A stretch of DNA of 64,000 nt, taken from DATFQE01 sp963733845 (lineage in GTDB: Bacteria; Actinomycetota; Thermoleophilia; Gaiellales; Gaiellaceae). The position numbers were made by a program, and so were the translations under genes. Shown here piece by piece: positions 9,596-21,535 of this stretch. The stretch's first letter is position 1. Each line of letters begins with the position of its first letter. The stretch spans positions 62,001 through 126,000 of the forward strand of contig CAVTEM010000001.1 in NCBI GenBank assembly GCA_963733845.1. Direction: 5' to 3'. Below the pieces are notes generated by a model. That model saw only the letters and a list, made by a program, of their open reading frames with translations. It had not been told where the DNA came from and did not search any database.

Positions 9596-10996
9596 CTAGA
9601 GCTTCTTCCGCCGCCTCCACTTGGCGTAGATCGCCTTGATCTCGCGGTCCGCGGCCCGGGCCGCCTCCGCCGGGGTCATCTTGTCCTGCGCCACCTCCGC
9701 GAACATCTGCGGGATCAGGAACTTGTTGAAGACCTCGTCGATGCCGGCGTTCGAGAAGCCCGGATGGCCGACGTTGGTCGTGTACTTCTCCGCGATCGTG
9801 GTCAGGATCGTGTACTTGCCGCTCGGCTTGTGCTTGTCCGCCGCGGTCGCGCGCCGGATCGCCTTGAACCCACCCTTCACGGCGCCGGGCCAGGCGGGGA
9901 AGTTGTAGAAGCCGCTGTTCGTGAAGTGCGGCCCGTAGCGGAGCTGCATGTCGACGAGGAACTTCTTCGCCATCCGCTTGTTCCGGGCGAACTTCCAGAT
10001 CACGTAGACGCCCATCACGTGCTCGAGCCCGAGCCGCTGGTTGGGGCCACGCGGGATCGGGGCGATCCACGTCCGGTCCGAGAGCGGGGAGTTCGAGTTC
10101 TCGAGCGTTCGCGCGATCGAGATCGCGTTCAGCGCCATCGACAGACGGCCTGCCACGTAGCTGGTGTTGTTCGACGCCGCCGTCCACGCGAACACCTCGC
10201 TGGTCATCCCGTTCTTGTAGATGTCCCGCATCGCAGCGAGCGCGTCGCGCGTGCCCTTGCTGTTGACGACGACGCGGGCCTCCTGGTTCTGGATGTAGCC
10301 GCCGTAGCACTGCATCAGGGCGATCATGGCCATGTTCGAGTCGAGCTCCTGGGACATGCCGATCCCGATCGGCCGACCCATCGCCCTCAGCCGGGGCGCG
10401 GCCTTGCGCACGTCGTCCCAGCTGTTCGGCGCCATCCCGATCTCGCCCCAGAGGTCGCGCCGGTAGTGAACGGGGTCGGGGACGTAGTTGTCCGGGAAGC
10501 CGAAGTACTTCCGCGTGCGCGGGTTGTAGGTCGACTTCAGCCCGACGCGCCCCATCGGGCCGAGCTTGCGACTGACCTCCTGGACGATGTCGTTGACCGC
10601 GACCACCTGGTCCTCGTACGCGGCCGGCGGTGAGAGGAACTGGAACAGGTCGTGCCCGCTCTGGGCGGCCACCTCGGAGGCGGCCCGGGTGGGCAGCTCG
10701 GCCAGGTTCACGTGGTCGACGAGCACCTCGGTGTCGTTCTTCTCGCCCCACGCCTTCACGTACTGACCGTCGAACCAACGGTCGTAAGCCGGCACGAAAT
10801 GGCTCCACTGGATGATGCGGAGCGTGCCTGCGAGCTCCTTGCCGCGGTACTTCGGCACGGCCGCCACCGCACCCTTGACGGCCGTGGAGCCATAGACGAG
10901 CACCACCGCCCCCAACCCGGCCTTGCGCAACAGGTCGCGCCGGGTGAGCTCGTCCATGTCGGGACTGACGTGGACACGCTGCTTGTCGTCGCTCAC
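9596..10996 (-). CDS. Carbohydrate-type ABC substrate-binding protein with Tat signal
   Basis: A 466-residue family-1 extracellular binding protein. The N-terminus contains a twin-arginine signal (TRRDLLRKAG at about 18-27) followed by a hydrophobic stretch, so it is probably exported folded. LRIIQWSHFVPAYDRWFD and later YGGYIQNQEARVVVNSKGTRDAL are characteristic of the sugar-binding group. It heads a minus-strand operon with the two permeases; the ATPase lies beyond them on the plus strand. GTG start at 10994-10996. The sugar cannot be named. Confidence 0.88.
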   Translation of the reverse strand: MSDDKQRVHVSPDMDELTRRDLLRKAGLGAVVLVYGSTAVKGAVAAVPKYRGKELAGTLRIIQWSHFVPAYDRWFDGQYVKAWGEKNDTEVLVDHVNLAELPTRAASEVAAQSGHDLFQFLSPPAAYEDQVVAVNDIVQEVSRKLGPMGRVGLKSTYNPRTRKYFGFPDNYVPDPVHYRRDLWGEIGMAPNSWDDVRKAAPRLRAMGRPIGIGMSQELDSNMAMIALMQCYGGYIQNQEARVVVNSKGTRDALAAMRDIYKNGMTSEVFAWTAASNNTSYVAGRLSMALNAISIARTLENSNSPLSDRTWIAPIPRGPNQRLGLEHVMGVYVIWKFARNKRMAKKFLVDMQLRYGPHFTNSGFYNFPAWPGAVKGGFKAIRRATAADKHKPSGKYTILTTIAEKYTTNVGHPGFSNAGIDEVFNKFLIPQMFAEVAQDKMTPAEAARAADREIKAIYAKWRRRKKL

Positions 10997-11052
10997 GCCT
11001 ACCTCCCTCGTGTCGATCGGGACAAGATCTTCCTACTTTCGAACGAAGTTCG

Positions 11053-11883
11053 TCAACGGAATGCGCCGCCCGTGAATCCCGCGATGAACCGGTCGAGGAA
11101 CGTGTTGTAGAGGAGGGCCAGCGGGATGCTCGGGATCAACGCCGCGGCCATCAGGGCGGACCAGTAGAAGACGTCACCGCGGATCAGCTCCGTCGGAACG
11201 CCGGCCGACACCGTCCGGTTCGCCGAGGTGCTGATGAAGGTGATCGCGTACACGAACTCGTTTACGACGAGCGAGAACGAGAAGATCACGACGGTCAGGA
11301 TCCCCGGCAGGGAGATCGGGAACACCACGCGCACGAGCGCCGAGATCCGTGAGGCCCCGTCGATCAGAGCCGCGTCCTCCAGCTCCCGCGGGATCGTCTT
11401 GAAGAACCCCATCAGCAGCCAGGTCGAGAACGGCACGGTGAAGGAGGGATAGACGAGCACGAGCGAGAGCAGCCGGTCCTGCAGCCCGATTTCGCTGACG
11501 ACCCGCGACAGCGGCAGGAACAGGAGCGTCGGCGGAACGAGGTAGACCAGGAAGATCCCGATCCCCATGGTCTGGCCCCAGCCGCCGGACAGCCGGGCCA
11601 GGGCGTAGCCGGCGGGCAGCGAGAGCACGAGCGTGATCACGACGACCGCGAGGCCGACGAGCGCCGTGTTCAGCAGCCACTGGCCGTACTCGGTGTCGGT
11701 GAAGAGGAACTTGATGTTCCGAGCCGTCGGCGAGCCGCTGCCGAAGGTGTACGGGTTGCTCTCGACGTTGTAGAGGTCGGCGTCGGTCTTGAGCGCGGTC
11801 CAGAGCATCCAGTAGAACGGGAAGGCCAGCACGATCGAGATCGGGCCGACGATCAGGTACGGCGTGATCGCGCTGCGGCGCAC
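11053..11883 (-). CDS. Carbohydrate ABC transporter permease, MalG type
   Basis: A 276-residue permease with about six membrane segments and the EAA motif ELEDAALIDGASRISALVRVVFPIS (described in pieces: ELEDAALIDGAS then VVFPIS). It is the MalG-like half of the sugar importer. The GTG start at 11881-11883 directly follows the probable stop of the MalF-like gene (TAG at 11884-11886), consistent with coupled translation. Confidence 0.9.
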   Translation of the reverse strand: MRRSAITPYLIVGPISIVLAFPFYWMLWTALKTDADLYNVESNPYTFGSGSPTARNIKFLFTDTEYGQWLLNTALVGLAVVVITLVLSLPAGYALARLSGGWGQTMGIGIFLVYLVPPTLLFLPLSRVVSEIGLQDRLLSLVLVYPSFTVPFSTWLLMGFFKTIPRELEDAALIDGASRISALVRVVFPISLPGILTVVIFSFSLVVNEFVYAITFISTSANRTVSAGVPTELIRGDVFYWSALMAAALIPSIPLALLYNTFLDRFIAGFTGGAFR

Positions 11884-12895
11884 CTAGCTCGACCTCCACC
11901 CGCTTCGCGAAGAGCAGCATCAGCACGGCGACGAGGACCAGCACGGGCAGCAGGTAGAGCGAGATCGCCGCCCCCTGGCCGAGCGCGGCCGAGTTGATGC
12001 CGGTGTCGAAGGCCCAGGTCGTCAGCATGTGCGTGCTGTTGAACGGGCCGCCGTGCGTGAGGATGTAGACGACGGTCATGTCCGTCGCGGTGAAGACGAT
12101 CCCGAACAGGAGCGCGACCGTCGCGATCGGCAGCTGCAACGGCAGCGTCACGTACCAGAACTTCTTCAGGCCGGTGGCGCCGTCGACCCGCGCCGCGTCC
12201 TCGACCTCGGCCGGGATCGACGCCAGGCCGGCCAGGAAGATCACCGTCGCGAAGGGGATGATCCGCCACGTGTGCACGAAGATGATCGCCGCCATCGCGA
12301 GCGTGGACTGGCCGAGCCACTGCGGCGGCGCGAAGGGGTCGATGGGGGCGATCTCGAGCCAATCCGGGAGCGCCTCCCGCGCGAGCAGCCAGTTGACCGC
12401 GTTGTAGGGCTTGAACTCGAGCGGCCCCGGGAGCACATCGTTCACGAGCGTCCAGTTCACGATGCTGAAGAGCGAATCGAAGATCCACAGGAAGCCGATC
12501 GTCCCGAGCGCGATCGGAGCCGCCCAGGGGAGCAGGATGAGGAAGCGGAAGAACCAGCGGCCGCGGAACGGCTTCGCGAGCTGGTGCGCGAGCACGCCGG
12601 CGACGAGCAGGACGATCACCTGGGAGATGACCGTGAACAGCACCGTGTTCCGCAGCGCCCGGCGGAAGTTCGGGCTGTCCCAGGCCTCGGTGTAGTTGCG
12701 AAACCCGACGAAGTCGCCGCTGAGCGACCCGGCCGTGGCGTCGGTCATGCTCAGGTAGATCGCGAGCAAGAGCGGCCCGCCGACCAGCACCGCGATGAAG
12801 AGGACGGCCGGCGCGATCAGCACCCCGGCCAGGAAGCGGCGCTCCTCCAGGAGATCGCGCCAGCGACCTCTCGGCCTGGGCGCCGCAACTTCCAC
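11884..12895 (-). CDS. Carbohydrate ABC transporter permease, MalF type, frame runs on past expected stop
   Basis: The first about 335 residues are a MalF-like permease with an N-terminal cytoplasmic stretch, about six membrane segments and the EAA motif EVEDAARVDGATGLKKFWYV. The expected stop is the TAG at 11884-11886, just before the MalG start, but the permease frame is one base out of register with it. Without a shift the frame stays open to 11174 and adds about 230 Arg/Pro-rich residues that are simply the MalG gene read out of frame. I therefore place a one-base indel near 11890 and end the gene there. GTG start at 12893-12895. Confidence 0.8.
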
Positions 12896-12965
12896 GGCGC
12901 GGATCCTAGGGCTTGGTCGCGAGCTACGCGCCGGACCTCCCCGAGGTGGAACACTTCACGCCGCT

Positions 12966-14158
<1,193 letters not shown>

Positions 14159-14162
<4 letters not shown>

Positions 14163-14452
14163 GCCCCGGACTCGGCAGGAACCGGGTCCGGCCGCACGAT
14201 GACGGTGTCCGCGACCTTGATGATCTCCGTTGCGGGCAGGTCCGCTGCCGACGCGTGGCGGCGCAGGGCCTCCGGGCTCTCGGCCTCGTAGATGCAGACG
14301 GTGCCGAGCCCGCTGCCCTCCTCGATCACGTAGCTGCGGATCCAGCGGACATCGCCCAGCCGGTCGCCCTCGACCGTCGAGCGCTCGGCGGCTGCCTGGA
14401 GCTCCTCGGGTGAGCTCCAACCGTCGCGCCTGAGAATGACGTACAGGTCCAT
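14159..14452 (-). CDS. DUF4242 (SCO4226-like) small protein
   Basis: A 97-residue protein: MDLYVILRRDGW at the start, VRWIRSYVIEEGSGLGTVCIYEA in the middle and a DTVIVRPDP end. It matches the DUF4242 ferredoxin-like fold group; the Streptomyces member SCO4226 is a nickel-binding protein. GGAGG precedes the ATG at 14450-14452. This chromosomal copy is close in sequence and length to the one in cassette 2 (29824-30141). No function is established here. Confidence 0.75.
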
Positions 14453-14734
14453 CGCACTTCCTCCTTACCTCGTGTGCTCCATTCTTCGATGCTGCGCCCA
14501 GGCGGGCTTGGCGGAGCTTCGCTCGTCGTCGGGATGCGTGGGTCGTTCCGAGACAAGGACGCAGGGAGCGTTCGTATCCGCAGCGATACGGGCGCGACTG
14601 AGAACGCCGCTCTCGGGGCGAGCCACGCTTCCCGGCGGCTCAGCGATGCTTCGCCAAGTCCGCCCCTCTAGCCAGCGACGTGGCGGCGCGCGACAATTGC
14701 GCGGAGTCCCCGTCCGCCGACCCGAGGAGGGTGC
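14453..14734. other. Intergenic region with divergent starts
   Basis: About 280 bases between the divergent DUF4242 and DivIVA-domain genes. Promoters for both must lie here, but I see no convincing -10/-35 pair, RNA gene or repeat. Confidence 0.4.
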
Positions 14735-15862
14735 GTGTTCCTCTCGCCTCCCGAGATCAAGCAACAGCAGCTCCGTGAGAAGAAGGGCGCCTACGAGCGC
14801 CAGGACGTCGACACCCTGCTCGACAACATCGTCGGCAGCTACCAGCACGTCTGGCTCGAACGCGACCGCCTGACCGCGCGTGTCGACGAGCTCGAGAAGG
14901 AGATTGCGAACACCAAGGAGCTCGAGAAGCTGTTGCGGGACGGCCTCGCCGCCGCCCAGCGTGCGGCCGAGCAGGTCAAAGTGGAGGCCGAGGCGGAGGT
15001 CTCCGGGCTGGTCGAGGAGGCGCAGGTCAACGCAGACAAGCTGCTCGAGGAGGCCCGGACGGAGGCGGAGCAGATCGTGGCCGGCTCACGGGCCGAGCGC
15101 GACCGGCTCGATGAAGAGACCACCCGGCTCCAGCAGGCGAACGCCGACGTCCGCGAACGCTACAAGGCCTTCCTGCTCGAGGCGCTCAGCGTCGTCGAGG
15201 CCACCGCGGAGCACCCGGCGGTCATCCCCGAGCCGGCGGCGCCGGTTGCCGACGCGGACGAGAGCGCGCCCGTCCGGGAGTCCGAGACAGTGTTGGAAGA
15301 GGCCGGCTGGCTCGCGACCGTGCCGCTGGTCGCCGTGACGGCGGACGAGGTGGCAGACAGCGTCGCCGAGCCCGAACCGGAGCCCGAAGCCGAGGCCGAG
15401 CCCGAGGAGCCCGAGCCCATGGCGGAAGAGGACGTGAAGGAGGTGCCGGCAACGGTGCTGCTGTCCGCGGTCCCCGAGCCTGACGACGCTCCCATCGACG
15501 AGGATGCGCTACCCGAGCCCGAGGCGGTCGCGGAGCCGGAGCCCCCGCCGGAACCGAAGCTGGAGCCTGAAGCGATCGTCGAGCCCGAGCCCGAGCCGGA
15601 ACCGGAGCCCGAGGCGGTCGTGGAGCCCGAACCGGAGCCTGAGCCGGTCGCGGAGCCGGAACCCGAGCCCGAAGCAGCCGCCGAGCCGGAGCCCGAACCG
15701 GAACCCGAGCCGGAAGAGGACAGCCTGGCCCCGGATGAGGCGTACATGACGTACAAGGGCATCGCGGCGATCACTCCAGAAGAGCCCAAGGCGTCCACCC
15801 CCGAGCCCGAAGACGAGCCAGGGGAAGACGCCTACGAAGACTGGTCGCCGAAGAAGACCTGA
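14735..15862 (+). CDS. DivIVA-domain protein with long Pro-Glu repeat tail
   Basis: A 375-residue cytoplasmic protein. Residues 1-30 (MFLSPPEIKQQQLREKKGAYERQDVDTLL, quoted in part) match the membrane-curvature-binding start of DivIVA/Wag31. Residues about 35-150 form a heptad-rich coiled coil (ELEKEIANTKELEKLL onward). Residues about 215-340 are an acidic low-complexity tract of repeated EPEP units. The C-terminus ends EDWSPKKT. DivIVA proteins recruit polar-growth and division factors; this one is an atypical long-tailed member. The GTG start follows GAGGAGG. A degenerate copy of its last 20 codons lies at 16081-16140. Confidence 0.8.
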   Translation: MFLSPPEIKQQQLREKKGAYERQDVDTLLDNIVGSYQHVWLERDRLTARVDELEKEIANTKELEKLLRDGLAAAQRAAEQVKVEAEAEVSGLVEEAQVNADKLLEEARTEAEQIVAGSRAERDRLDEETTRLQQANADVRERYKAFLLEALSVVEATAEHPAVIPEPAAPVADADESAPVRESETVLEEAGWLATVPLVAVTADEVADSVAEPEPEPEAEAEPEEPEPMAEEDVKEVPATVLLSAVPEPDDAPIDEDALPEPEAVAEPEPPPEPKLEPEAIVEPEPEPEPEPEAVVEPEPEPEPVAEPEPEPEAAAEPEPEPEPEPEEDSLAPDEAYMTYKGIAAITPEEPKASTPEPEDEPGEDAYEDWSPKKT

Positions 15863-15979
15863 CCGCGGCCCTAGCTCGTCCGCGGACGCAGGAGCTCGAA
15901 CTCCTCGGCACCGACTGTCACGGCGTCGTGGCGTGAGCGCACGTCGAGCTGCGCCGCCGCGCGGCCCGCTTCAAGTCGT
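15863..15979. other. Intergenic sequence, nothing recognised
   Basis: No gene or repeat is recognised between the DivIVA-domain gene and the gene shards that follow. Confidence 0.4.
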
Positions 15980-16075
15980 CTAGCGCGTCTGCGACAAGCC
16001 GAGGTCGACCTTCGGCATGGGCGGATCCGGCCACCGTGAGGTCACGAACTTCCCGCGCGTGTAGAACTTGATCCC
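15980..16075 (-). pseudogene. 3'-end remnant of a semialdehyde dehydrogenase gene (mmsA-like)
   Basis: Read on the minus strand, this 96-base piece gives GIKFYTRGKFVTSRWPDP then KVDLGLSQTR and a stop. The intact mmsA gene at 18509 ends GIEFYTRGKVVTSRWPDP then KVDLGFPQTR. Everything upstream of this tail is missing. It is a decayed terminal fragment of a second copy of that gene. Confidence 0.8.
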
Positions 16076-16080
16076 TGCAC

Positions 16081-16140
16081 GAGCCGGAAGAGGAGCCCGG
16101 AGAGGACCCCTGCAGGGACTAGTCGCCGAAGAAACGCTAG
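16081..16140 (+). pseudogene. Degenerate copy of the last 20 codons of the DivIVA-domain gene
   Basis: The codons read EPEEEPGEDPCRD, stop, SPKKR, stop. The intact gene at 14735 ends EPEDEPGEDAYEDWSPKKT, stop. The tryptophan codon is now TAG. The piece abuts the mmsA remnant, so two unrelated gene ends meet here, both decayed. Confidence 0.75.
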
Positions 16141-16145
16141 AGGAG

Positions 16146-17147
16146 TCAGGCAGGAGTACGGACCACGGCTGGGCTGTCAGCCGCCGAAAGCAGCCGCCTG
16201 GGCGAGCCACCGCCGTCCGCACGCACGACCCAGACAGCGTCGTCTCGGCCGTAGAGGACACTAGTGTCGTCGAGCCACTCGGCCTGGTCGTCGACCGACT
16301 GCGTCTCGGCAAGAGGACGATCGTCCATGGTCGCAAGCTCGAGAACGTGGAGGCGCCAACGGCCCTCTCCGACACGCTTCTTGAATGCGATGAGCTTCCC
16401 GTCGGGTGAGAGCGATGGGCATTCGACACCCTCGCGCAGCACGCGCGCGGTGCGCTCGGAGACCGACCCCTCGACGAGGTAGGTCTTCCCGCGGGAGCTC
16501 AACGTCGCATAGAAGCGATCGCTATCCCGAGCGAACGTGATCCCCCAGAAGTTGAAGTCGGGCGAGTCGAACTCCTTGCCGTCCCGCGTGACCTTGAACC
16601 GCTCCACATTGACGACCGGCTTGGCCTCGGCCAGATCGATGATCGTGGTGGAGGTCGAGAAGCTTCCGGGCGTCGCATAGGAGTGCCCGTAGACGAAGAA
16701 CGTCACGGCCCCGTATCTGCCGTCCGGCGAGACTCGCGCCCGGCTCGGGACCCCGTTGAGCGTCAGCTCTCCGCGCGGCTCGAGCCGCGAGCCGAGAACC
16801 GTGATCCGTTGCTTGATCAGGGCGCCGGCCGGCTCGAGGCAGAGGCCACGCCCGGCCGCGAAGTAGATCCGCCCGCACACGAGGGGGGTGATCCGACGTT
16901 TGCCTCGGGCGTCGAGCTGTGCGGTCGCCGTATAGCCGTACTGTGAGACGTTGCGCCGATCGAGGTTGCGGAAGACGATCGATCCGCGCGTCACGACCGG
17001 CTGATTCGACGCGGCGGCTGAACGGACGGGCTTGGGCGCAGCCTCCTGACGAGTGTCGCCGCCCCCGCTCCGCGCGACGAAGACGACGCTCGCGGCAACG
17101 CAGGCGACGCAAAGGGCGACGAAGCCGATGACTTTCCGGTTACGCAT
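16146..17147 (-). CDS. Membrane-anchored TolB/WD40-like beta-propeller protein
   Basis: A 333-residue protein with an N-terminal membrane anchor or signal (VIGFVALCVACVAASVVFVA, residues 5-24) and then propeller-like blades. SRARVSPDGRYGAVTFFVYG, ECPSLSPDGKLIAFKKR and QAEWLDDTSVLYGRDDAVWVVRADG (described in pieces) are the SPDG-type motifs of PD40/TolB repeats. The ATG at 17145-17147 overlaps the end of the MFS gene by 8 bases, so the two are co-translated. It probably sits outside the membrane as a binding partner; the ligand is unknown. Confidence 0.7.
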   Translation of the reverse strand: MRNRKVIGFVALCVACVAASVVFVARSGGGDTRQEAAPKPVRSAAASNQPVVTRGSIVFRNLDRRNVSQYGYTATAQLDARGKRRITPLVCGRIYFAAGRGLCLEPAGALIKQRITVLGSRLEPRGELTLNGVPSRARVSPDGRYGAVTFFVYGHSYATPGSFSTSTTIIDLAEAKPVVNVERFKVTRDGKEFDSPDFNFWGITFARDSDRFYATLSSRGKTYLVEGSVSERTARVLREGVECPSLSPDGKLIAFKKRVGEGRWRLHVLELATMDDRPLAETQSVDDQAEWLDDTSVLYGRDDAVWVVRADGGGSPRRLLSAADSPAVVRTPA

Positions 17148-18408
17148 GGCTGGGACGGCTCCGCCGTTGCGCGAGGACCGGGACGGCGGCCGCCAGCGCC
17201 AGCACGAGCGCAGCCACGAACGCGAGCACGGCTGTCTCGTAACCAAAGGCTGTCCAGAGCGCGCCGAACAGCACCGACGCGAACAACCGACCGGTGCTCG
17301 TCGCGGTCACGAGCGCAGCGAGGCCGGTGCCGCGGATCGGCTCCGGAAGCAGCGCGCTCGCCATTGCCGCCAGAACGCCGTCGGTAGCGGCGTAGAACGT
17401 TCCCAGCAGGACGGTGCAGGCCACGACCCCCGGGATGCCTACGTCCGAGAGGAGCAGGCAGCCGTACACCGGCACCAGTAGGGCGTAGCCCGCCAGGAAC
17501 ACACGCGAACGCCCGATGCGGTCGGCCAACCTGCCGATCGGCATGGCCAGCAGCATGTAGACGGCTGCAGTCGCGACGAAGAGGAGCGGGAAGATGCCCG
17601 GCTGGAAGTCAAGCTCGTGCTGCAGCCCGAGGTAGATGAAGGCGTCGCTGATCGTGGCCAGTCCGAGCACGCCGCCCGCCGCGCTCAACGCCAGGAAGCG
17701 CCGGTCGAGCAGGAGGCGCAGCCGGGTCTCCCGCCGGAGCTCCGGCTCCTGCCTGGCCGCTCGATCGCTTCGCGGCTGCTCGACGAAGAGCAGCAGCACG
17801 CCGAGGCCCACGAGTCCGAAGCAGAAGCTGATGAAGAAGAGACCGTCGAACGCGGTCGGCGCCCACAGCAGCACACCGAACGCGATCAGCGGCCCGAGCA
17901 TGGCGCCCGTCGTATCGAGGGCGCGATGGATGCCGAATGCCGCTCCAAGCTGGGCCTTCGGCGTGCTCATCGAGATCATCGCGTCGCGCGGCGCCGTCCG
18001 GATGCCCTTGCCCGCGCGGTCGAGCAGGATCACAGCCAGGAGGCCCGACCAGGCTGTTCCGACCGCGATCAGCGCGAGCTTGCAGAAGGTCGAGATCCCG
18101 TAGCCGAGTGCGGCGACCTCCTTGTGGCGGCGCCAGCGATCGCCGACAAAGCCGCCCGCAATCCGCACGAGGGCGGCTCCAGCCTGGTAGACGCCGTCGA
18201 TGATGCCGAACTGCAGCGGGCTGAGACCGGCCGCCGACAGGAGGTACAGCGGCATGATCGTCGCGACCATCTCGGCCGAGATGTCGGTGAGCAGGCTGAC
18301 GATCCCGAGCAGGAGGACCGTGCTGCTGATCCGCGCGCCGGAGGCGCGTCGGCGAAACAGTGATCGGTGGCCCCTTGCGAGGGCAGCAGTGTCCTGGACC
18401 TGGTACAC
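17140..18408 (-). CDS. MFS transporter
   Basis: A 422-residue major facilitator with about 12 hydrophobic segments. DRAGKGIRTAPRDAMIS (about residues 131-147) is the conserved cytoplasmic-loop motif of an MFS subgroup with a GIRTAPRD signature, and GRLADRIGRSRVF is the second-half A-like motif. Members are mostly exporters of unknown substrate. The start is GTG at 18406-18408. It is the first gene of a two-gene operon with the beta-propeller protein. Confidence 0.85.
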   Translation of the reverse strand: MYQVQDTAALARGHRSLFRRRASGARISSTVLLLGIVSLLTDISAEMVATIMPLYLLSAAGLSPLQFGIIDGVYQAGAALVRIAGGFVGDRWRRHKEVAALGYGISTFCKLALIAVGTAWSGLLAVILLDRAGKGIRTAPRDAMISMSTPKAQLGAAFGIHRALDTTGAMLGPLIAFGVLLWAPTAFDGLFFISFCFGLVGLGVLLLFVEQPRSDRAARQEPELRRETRLRLLLDRRFLALSAAGGVLGLATISDAFIYLGLQHELDFQPGIFPLLFVATAAVYMLLAMPIGRLADRIGRSRVFLAGYALLVPVYGCLLLSDVGIPGVVACTVLLGTFYAATDGVLAAMASALLPEPIRGTGLAALVTATSTGRLFASVLFGALWTAFGYETAVLAFVAALVLALAAAVPVLAQRRSRPSHA

Positions 18409-18508
18409 GAAACGTCCTCACACCGTAGGAGTCGCGCGCCCCGGAGCGCGACGCTCGGACGAACAGAATCGGCCCGGAACACCTAGCCGACCGGCTAGGT
18501 TCAGAGGT

Positions 18509-20039
<1,531 letters not shown>

Positions 20040-20095
20040 CCCAACCTCCTGAAAGCTTTGGGGCCAGCCTAGCGCCGCGGCGATAGAGTTGCCCC

Positions 20096-21448
20096 GTGGC
20101 GACCGTGGAAGCCAATCCCCAGCTGGGCGAGCAGATCGTCGCCGACGCGAAGGAGTACGTCCTCTACTCCTGGTCGGTGCAGAACGCGATCAATCCGATC
20201 GCCGTGGCAGGCGCCGAAGGCCGCTACTTCTGGGACTACGACGGCAACCGGTACCTCGACTTCGCCTCGCAGCTCGTCAACGTCTCGATCGGTCATCAGC
20301 ACCCGAAGGTCGTAGCAGCGATCAAGGAGCAGGCCGAGCGCCTGTGCACGATCGGGCCGCCCATGGCGAGCGAATCGCGCTCGCGCCTGGGCAGGCTGCT
20401 CGCGGAGGTCACGCCCGGCGACCTGGCTATGTCGTTCTTCACGAACGGGGGCGCCGAGGCGAACGAGAACGCGATCAAGCTCGCGCGCTGGTACACGGGC
20501 CGGCACAAGATCGTCGCGCGCTATCGCTCCTACCACGGGGCGACGGGCGGCGCGATCACGCTGACCGGCGACCCGCGCCGCTGGGCCGCTGAGCCGGGAT
20601 TTCCCGGCGTCGTGCGCATGCTCGACCCGTACACGTACCGCTGCCCGGCCGGCCACCCCGATCCGTGCCCGGTCTGCACCGGCGCGCCGCATTTCGAGGA
20701 GATCCTTCAGTACGAGGGGCCTGACACTGTCGCCGCCGTGATCCTGGAGACGGTCGTGGGGACGAACGGGATCATCGTCCCGCCCGACGGCTACCTGCAG
20801 TCGATCCGCGAGGTCTGCGACCGGCACGGGATCCTGCTGATCTGCGACGAGGTGATGGCCGGCTTCGGCCGCACCGGCAAGTGGTTCGGCGTCGACAACT
20901 GGAACGTCGTGCCCGACATCCTCACGGTCGCGAAGGGCATCAACTCCGGCTACGTGCCCCTCGGCGCGATGATCGTCCGCAGGCCGATCGCCGACTGGGT
21001 GAAGGACAAGTACTTCGCCGGCGGGCTGACCTACAGCGGCCACCCGCTTGCCTGCGCCTCCGCGGTCGCCTCGATCGAGGCCTTCCAGGAGGAGGGCATC
21101 GTCGAGCACGCGGCCGAGCTGGGGCCGGTGTGGCGCGAGGCGCTCGAGGGCCTCGCCGCCAGGCATCCGTCGATCGGCGAGGTGCGCGGGCTCGGCTGCT
21201 TCTGGGGCCTCGAGCTGGTCAAGAACCGCGAGACCCGAGAGCCGCTGGTCCCCTTCAACGCGACGGGCGAGGCCTTCGCGCCGGTCGCTCGAATGGCCAA
21301 GGCCGCGCTGGATCGCGGCTTGTACCTGATGACGCACTGGAACGTCGTCATGGTCTGCCCGCCGCTGACGATCACGCGCGAAGAGCTGGACGAGGGAATC
21401 GCGATCCTCGACGAGGCGCTCGCCGTGGCCGACGAGCACACGGAGTAG
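20096..21448 (+). CDS. Class III omega-aminotransferase (beta-alanine/aspartate aminotransferase family)
   Basis: A 450-residue PLP enzyme of fold type I, class III. It shows FTNGGAEANENAIKLAR, YRSYHGATGGA, LLICDEVMAGFGRTGKW and the Schiff-base lysine K280 in VAKGINSGYVPLGA. The family transfers omega-amino groups (beta-alanine, GABA and similar) to pyruvate or 2-oxoglutarate. With the divergent mmsA gene only 56 bases away, beta-alanine or 3-aminoisobutyrate is the likely donor, linking to the hydantoinase/carbamoylase genes further left. GTG start at 20096 without a clear ribosome site. Confidence 0.88.
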   Translation: MATVEANPQLGEQIVADAKEYVLYSWSVQNAINPIAVAGAEGRYFWDYDGNRYLDFASQLVNVSIGHQHPKVVAAIKEQAERLCTIGPPMASESRSRLGRLLAEVTPGDLAMSFFTNGGAEANENAIKLARWYTGRHKIVARYRSYHGATGGAITLTGDPRRWAAEPGFPGVVRMLDPYTYRCPAGHPDPCPVCTGAPHFEEILQYEGPDTVAAVILETVVGTNGIIVPPDGYLQSIREVCDRHGILLICDEVMAGFGRTGKWFGVDNWNVVPDILTVAKGINSGYVPLGAMIVRRPIADWVKDKYFAGGLTYSGHPLACASAVASIEAFQEEGIVEHAAELGPVWREALEGLAARHPSIGEVRGLGCFWGLELVKNRETREPLVPFNATGEAFAPVARMAKAALDRGLYLMTHWNVVMVCPPLTITREELDEGIAILDEALAVADEHTE

Positions 21449-21535
21449 CCGTGGCGCTCGGCTGGGTCCGGGACCTCGAGCCGGTCACGCTCGCCAAGCG
21501 ACGCCGTCCGCCCCTTCCGCCGGCCGAATGACCGC

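Noticed and set aside
11174..11883. 230-residue C-terminal extension of the MalF-like permease.
   Set aside because: It is the MalG gene read in the wrong frame. A one-base indel at the MalF end explains it better.
21451..21531. 26-residue frame after the aminotransferase ending RRRPPLPPAE.
   Set aside because: No ribosome site, no recognisable family, and it lies in the short gap between convergent genes.
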